Program-made: the position numbers and the translations under genes | From: DASQBT01 sp963782495 | GTDB taxonomy: Bacteria > Pseudomonadota > Gammaproteobacteria > Burkholderiales > Thiobacillaceae | Direction of reading: 5' to 3' | DNA: 64,000 nucleotides | NCBI GenBank assembly: GCA_963782495.1 | Contig: CAWAJU010000013.1 | Span: 1-64,000 of the forward strand | Shown: in pieces, positions 60,577 through 64,000 of the stretch | Layout: each line of letters begins with the position of its first letter | How positions within the stretch are numbered: position 1 is the stretch's first letter | Notes under the pieces: model-generated | Database searches by the model: none | Told to the model about the DNA's origin: nothing | What the model saw: only the letters and a program-made list of their open reading frames with translations

Positions 60577-60963
60577 TCATCGTATTTCTGCGCCCCTCTC
60601 TTCAAGCAACGCCCTCAATAACGACCTATGACAACGCGACTCGTTCTCGCAATAACACCCGATCGAGAAGTGAGTCTGATAAGACAGCGCGGCGAGCAGA
60701 TCCAAATCCCTCCGCGCCTCCGCCTGTTTCATTTCCGCAAGAAACTTGCGCGTGAAGACTTTCCAGGATTTTTCATCGGCCACTGTCAAAGCCTCCTTCA
60801 GCAGGGCTTCGCTGGGCGCCAGATTGGGGAACCACACATCGTAAATGTTCTTCGATGCGTACTCTTCCTTGCGCACGCCGCGTGGGGCGCGCCGGACCGT
60901 GCCGATGCGCAGTCCTTCGTTACGCCGTCGGGGACTGCCGAGTCTGACAATGGTGATGGCCAT
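60577..60963 (-). CDS. DUF488 family protein
   Basis: This 128-residue protein has the DUF488 layout: VRLGSPRRRNEGLRIGTVRR, the YDVWFPNLAPSEALLKEAL stretch, and the C-terminal SIGCYCENESRCHRSLLRAL motif with clustered cysteines and histidine. GGAGAG precedes the ATG. Family members are probable nucleic-acid- or metal-linked proteins of unknown role. It is monocistronic. Confidence 0.9.
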   Translation of the reverse strand: MAITIVRLGSPRRRNEGLRIGTVRRAPRGVRKEEYASKNIYDVWFPNLAPSEALLKEALTVADEKSWKVFTRKFLAEMKQAEARRDLDLLAALSYQTHFSIGCYCENESRCHRSLLRALLEERGAEIR

Positions 60964-61077
60964 GTTCTCTCCATGACGATGATGTGCAATTGTGTTGCTG
61001 CCTATTTTGCAAGGTGCGCGGCGTCTTCTTCTGGTCGCGATAATGCAAAGCCGGTGGTTGCATGACGAACACCTCGC

Positions 61078-62043
61078 TCAGGAATCGCTTTCCACACGAT
61101 TTCGGCCACCGCCCTTGGCACGGTAGAGCGCGGCATCGGCGCGGCGCAGTGCGTCCTGAACGCTGCTGTCTTCGCGATGCACCATGGCAATACCCGCGCT
61201 GACCGTGCAGTGGATCTCCTTTCCGTCGGCCAGGATGGTCTCGTTGGCCACCGACGCCCGCAGCCGCTCCGCCAGGATCAGCGCCGCCTGCTGCGAACTG
61301 TCAGGCATCAGTATTGCGAATTCCTCACCGCCAATTCGTGCAAACAGATCGACGCTGCGCAAGGCCACGCCCCACCGTCCACACACGATCTTGAGAACGT
61401 CGTCGCCCACGGAATGCCCATGCTTGTCGTTGATGCGCTTGAAGTGATCGAGGTCTAGCATCAGCACCGCAAGCGGGCGCCGGTAACGCCGCGCCCGCGC
61501 CAGTTCCTCGGCCGCGCGGGCGAAGAAATGACTGCGGTTCAGCACCCCGGTCAAGGGGTCGTGCCAGGCAAGATCCTGTAGTGCCGCCTCGTTCCGTTTG
61601 CGCTCGGTGATGTCGCGAAAAAACCAGACGCGTCCCAGATACTGATTGTCGTCATTGTGCAAGCCGGCGGAATGACGCTCGAGGGTTCGCCCGTCCTTCA
61701 GTTCGATCTCGCACTGGTCGCGGGCGTGGTGGTTTTCGTACAGCGCTTCCACACGCTTAAGAAAAGCCTTTGGATCCTTCACCTGTTGCGCCGCCGCCTG
61801 CAGCATGGGGTAATCGGCGACTCGCGCCTTGTCGTCGTCACCAGACTGCAGACGCGCAGTTGGTATCTGCCAGATATCCAGGAAGCGCTGGTTGTACAAC
61901 ACCACAACACCACGCTCGTCAACCACCAGCATGCCATCGGGCGAGGCCTCCTGAATGGCCCGAAGCAGAGAACGGTTGAATACGTCGCTGCGCAGTTGCG
62001 CGGTATCGAGGTGCCCCGGCGGGGCGGGGTCAGAGTGGCTCAT
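61078..62043 (-). CDS. PAS-domain diguanylate cyclase
   Basis: This 321-residue soluble protein has a PAS domain (about 25-150) and a GGDEF domain (about 155-320). The active site is GGEEF at 238-242, and an RxxD inhibitory site (RSVD, 229-232) lies five residues before it. It should make c-di-GMP from two GTP with product feedback. There is no EAL domain and no membrane segment. No ligand for the PAS domain can be inferred. In a window rich in adhesin and matrix genes, c-di-GMP control of attachment is a natural link, but unproven. Confidence 0.94.
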   Translation of the reverse strand: MSHSDPAPPGHLDTAQLRSDVFNRSLLRAIQEASPDGMLVVDERGVVVLYNQRFLDIWQIPTARLQSGDDDKARVADYPMLQAAAQQVKDPKAFLKRVEALYENHHARDQCEIELKDGRTLERHSAGLHNDDNQYLGRVWFFRDITERKRNEAALQDLAWHDPLTGVLNRSHFFARAAEELARARRYRRPLAVLMLDLDHFKRINDKHGHSVGDDVLKIVCGRWGVALRSVDLFARIGGEEFAILMPDSSQQAALILAERLRASVANETILADGKEIHCTVSAGIAMVHREDSSVQDALRRADAALYRAKGGGRNRVESDS

Positions 62044-62132
62044 GGCAATCGTCGGATCCGTTCTTGATCACAATCTGCTCGGGTTGCATGAGAACAATCT
62101 GACTCCGTTGGTCATGGATGCGGGCAATGCGC

Positions 62133-62543
62133 TCAGGGCGCGGTGAGAGTATAGACCAGGGAATTTTCCAGAGGGACGACACTCTGGATGCCATAGTTGG
62201 CACTGCTTGATGCTCCCCCGCCTCCGGCGGCCGGTCCGCACCCGCCCTTGCCTTTGGGGTTGCCGCATATCGACATCACACGCGCCAAGGCATCGCCACA
62301 CTCTACCCCGGGCGGGGGCTGAGTCACCGGACCCACGGCCGCAAGCGCGGCAGGATCGTCCGAACTGACCCCCTAAACAAACAAGGTCAACAAGTTGGTG
62401 CCCGCGCTGCCGATCGCCGAACATATCAGGATGACCGCATGGGGACCGGTCGCGCCTGCTGCCTGGGCGGCCAATGGATTGACAAGCAGAGCGGCCGATA
62501 CGAAGGCCGTTGCCTGGATGGTTCCGATCGCAATCTTCTTCAT
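62133..62543 (-). pseudogene. Small exported Gly/Cys-rich protein interrupted by an in-frame TAG
   Basis: The ATG at 62543 opens a signal peptide (MKKIAIGTIQATAFVSAALL, ending near AAQAAG). The frame is stopped by TAG at 62373-62375 after 56 residues. The same frame is then open for about 79 more codons, with VTQPPPGVECGDALARVMSI, a CGNPKGKGGCGP stretch and a final SVVPLENSLVYTLTAP, ending in TGA at 62133. The continuation has protein-like composition. As in hsdM, the stop is an amber codon in a position where CAG (Gln) would fit. Function is unknown. Confidence 0.5.
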
Positions 62544-62832
62544 GTCAGTTCCTCTCAATAGTCAGGACAAGGGTCGGTGCCCGGCGCCGATGGAACCCTG
62601 GCGGGCGGCTCTTGCGAAGTTTATGTCAGGCGAAAGCCCGAGGCTATCGATCAGGGTGAGGCCCAATCGATATTGCAGCGAGACTCGGGACACTCTACCC
62701 GCCTCGTGTGGATCTAAGCTTCAACTGAATTGCGGAACTCGGGTCCCAAGGACTTAGTTGATAATAGGCTTCAAGCCGCGGGTGGGTAGGCGGCGCCAAG
62801 GCTCAGGCGCCAGCTACCCGCAAAGTAATCTC

Positions 62833-63468
62833 TCATTGTTGTCGTGCCGGGAACGAGGGCGACTCCGCCATTGGCCGTGCAAGCGCGGCCTTTTTGACTT
62901 GCAACTCGATGGTCGCCACATCGGCCTCCAGTTTGAGTTTTTTGTCGAGGGGCATTTGAAGCTTGCAGTACCACAGGCCGAACCCGGCTATAGACCAGGC
63001 CAATGCCGCGAATGTTGCGATGACATACTGTCGCTTTTGCTTCTTGAACACGAGTATCTGAAACTGCAAGCCTTCAACCAATGCGCCGAGCTTGGCCTGC
63101 GCTTTCCTCACCTTGTATTGCTCGTCAAGTCGGGCCACGTTGTCTTTGACGGCATCCTTATACTCCGCCTTCAAGTCTTCCCGCCTCCTTTCATCCGCTT
63201 CCGTGAGCTTCCCCGCAACGGCCGCCTCATTTAGCCTGTTGCGCTCATTTTCCAACTGGGTCACCTTCACGTCGTTGATGGTCTCAAGGTCTTGCAAACG
63301 TTTCACGGCCACCACACTCATCCGCTGTTTGAGCGTAATTGTAAGCAAGACAGCCTGGAGTTCTCGCTGAACTTTCCAGGTTAGCCAGATGAGAAACCCA
63401 GCAAGCGCAACGCCAGACAGGGCTGCGAACTTGTACAGATTGTCAGTGGGAAGGGCGGTGGGATCCAT
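62833..63468 (-). CDS. Membrane protein with a cytoplasmic coiled coil
   Basis: This 211-residue protein has a first membrane helix (about 12-32, FAALSGVALAGFLIWLTW) and a long Lys/Glu/Arg-rich coiled-coil region (about 33-145). A second membrane helix is at about 148-166 (VIATFAALAWSIAGFGLWY). The two helices and short tails suggest a hairpin with the coiled coil on one side of the membrane. GGAG precedes the ATG. No family is recognised. Confidence 0.75.
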   Translation of the reverse strand: MDPTALPTDNLYKFAALSGVALAGFLIWLTWKVQRELQAVLLTITLKQRMSVVAVKRLQDLETINDVKVTQLENERNRLNEAAVAGKLTEADERRREDLKAEYKDAVKDNVARLDEQYKVRKAQAKLGALVEGLQFQILVFKKQKRQYVIATFAALAWSIAGFGLWYCKLQMPLDKKLKLEADVATIELQVKKAALARPMAESPSFPARQQ

Positions 63469-63571
63469 GGGTTATCGCTCCATAGGGTTCAGACGAGTCA
63501 GTGTCATAATTTCGCTGCAAACAACTACAGCAACCTGACAACCCTCCGGCTATGACCCCATAGCCGCGTGA

Positions 63572-64000
63572 TCAGGTCCTTCTAGGGTGCCCCCCAAGCC
63601 ACTCCAGCGCCATCTCGCGGATTTCGGCATTGGCATCGCACAGGCAGGTTTGCATATGGGCCTTTACCTCTTCGCCGCCGATCAGCGTGAGGAAGTGGCA
63701 GGCATCGGCCCGCAGCAGCGCATCTTTTGAACCGAGCAAGGCACCGAGTTGCGAAACCAGCGGCTCGGTGAGACCGCTGCCCTGAAACTCTTCCAGCACC
63801 GCGCCGATGCCGAGGCGGATGGCCATGCTCGATTCCGGATTGGTCATGAGCCGGGCAAGCGCGTGGATGTGTTGCGGCTCCTGCTTGACCAGCGCTTCGA
63901 AGCGCGCGCGTTTGCCGGTCTTGAGCAGGTCGAGCACATAGGTGTCGAAGAGCGCTTCATCATCGATGCCCTGGGCGTAGCGTCTGAGTTCCGCAGGCGG
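63572..64000 (-). CDS. HEAT-repeat protein (5' part outside the window)
   Basis: The frame is open to the right edge and ends at 63572, giving at least 142 residues. The visible part is made of HEAT-like helix pairs, such as LVSQLGALLGSKDALLRADA and CHFLTLIGGEEVKAHMQTCL, ending in ANAEIREMALEWLGG. HEAT arrays bind proteins. The segment before the internal GTG at 63937 (GIDDEALFDTYVLDLLKTGK) is continuous with it, so the true start is beyond the window. Confidence 0.8.
   Translation of the reverse strand, partial: PPAELRRYAQGIDDEALFDTYVLDLLKTGKRARFEALVKQEPQHIHALARLMTNPESSMAIRLGIGAVLEEFQGSGLTEPLVSQLGALLGSKDALLRADACHFLTLIGGEEVKAHMQTCLCDANAEIREMALEWLGGHPRRT

Noticed and set aside
929..62543. General recoding of TAG as an amino acid in this genome
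   Set aside because: TAG serves as the normal stop of other genes here, such as the methyltransferase ending at 19994, so the two internal TAGs are better seen as local events.
1..64000. CRISPR arrays, tRNA or rRNA genes
   Set aside because: No regularly spaced direct repeats and no tRNA or rRNA signature sequences were seen in reading the window.

Overview
The window looks like a betaproteobacterial chromosome segment of roughly 60% GC, probably from the Rhodocyclales/Nitrosomonadales range. The grounds are GC-rich third codon positions, several PEP-CTERM proteins, an EpsD/EpsA pair typical of exosortase-containing betaproteobacteria, a c4-like dihaem cytochrome, a SoxY, and a large two-partner-secretion exoprotein. 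No rRNA, tRNA or CRISPR array was seen.

Region 1-5 kb is a defence and toxin island on its edge: a type I restriction-modification locus (hsdS cut by the window edge, hsdM interrupted by one in-frame amber codon), an HD hydrolase resembling small alarmone hydrolases, a DUF433 antitoxin with only a stub of its toxin, and an intact Phd/VapC pair. Region 5-21 kb is a mosaic of single genes: a glycine-zipper protein, a lipoprotein with a PA-IL-like C-terminus, an Hcp-fold PEP-CTERM protein, cytochrome c, cytochrome b561, an IS5-family element with visible ends and target duplication, an OPT transporter, an orphan SoxY, a cyclic-nucleotide-gated K+ channel, an O-methyltransferase and a TIR protein. 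Several small genes here are broken by single-base shifts.

Region 21-43.7 kb, all on the minus strand, is the core. A PEP-CTERM protein and a PstS-like protein lead to an intrinsic terminator, then a TpsB transporter, a 3662-residue TpsA filamentous exoprotein, an ExbB proton channel fused to an exported DUF2341/LamG module, ExbD, a TonB-like protein, a porin, an ankyrin protein and a periplasmic coiled-coil protein. The spacing is tight, so this reads as one cell-surface system with its own energy-transducing complex.

Region 43.7-52.6 kb is a PEP-CTERM regulon: epsD-epsA (PpiC isomerase and LuxR-type regulator, overlapping by one base), four PEP-CTERM genes (one just inside the preceding region) and an alpha-oxoamine synthase. 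Six copies of an 18-bp palindrome, consensus ATGAGCCNNNNGGCTCAT, lie in the intergenic spaces here and nowhere else that I found. They are good candidates for the binding site of EpsA or a similar LuxR-type protein.

Region 52.6-64 kb holds a truncated PPDK-like enzyme coupled to a PhoU/DUF47 protein, a phospholipase-D-like protein coupled to a small FG-GAP-like protein, and housekeeping or hypothetical genes: a YkgJ-like Cys cluster, DUF1272, CSD-DUF1294, DUF488, a PAS-GGDEF cyclase, a second amber-interrupted gene, a membrane coiled-coil protein and a HEAT-repeat protein that runs off the right edge. No exosortase, EPS synthesis genes or T6SS genes are visible.
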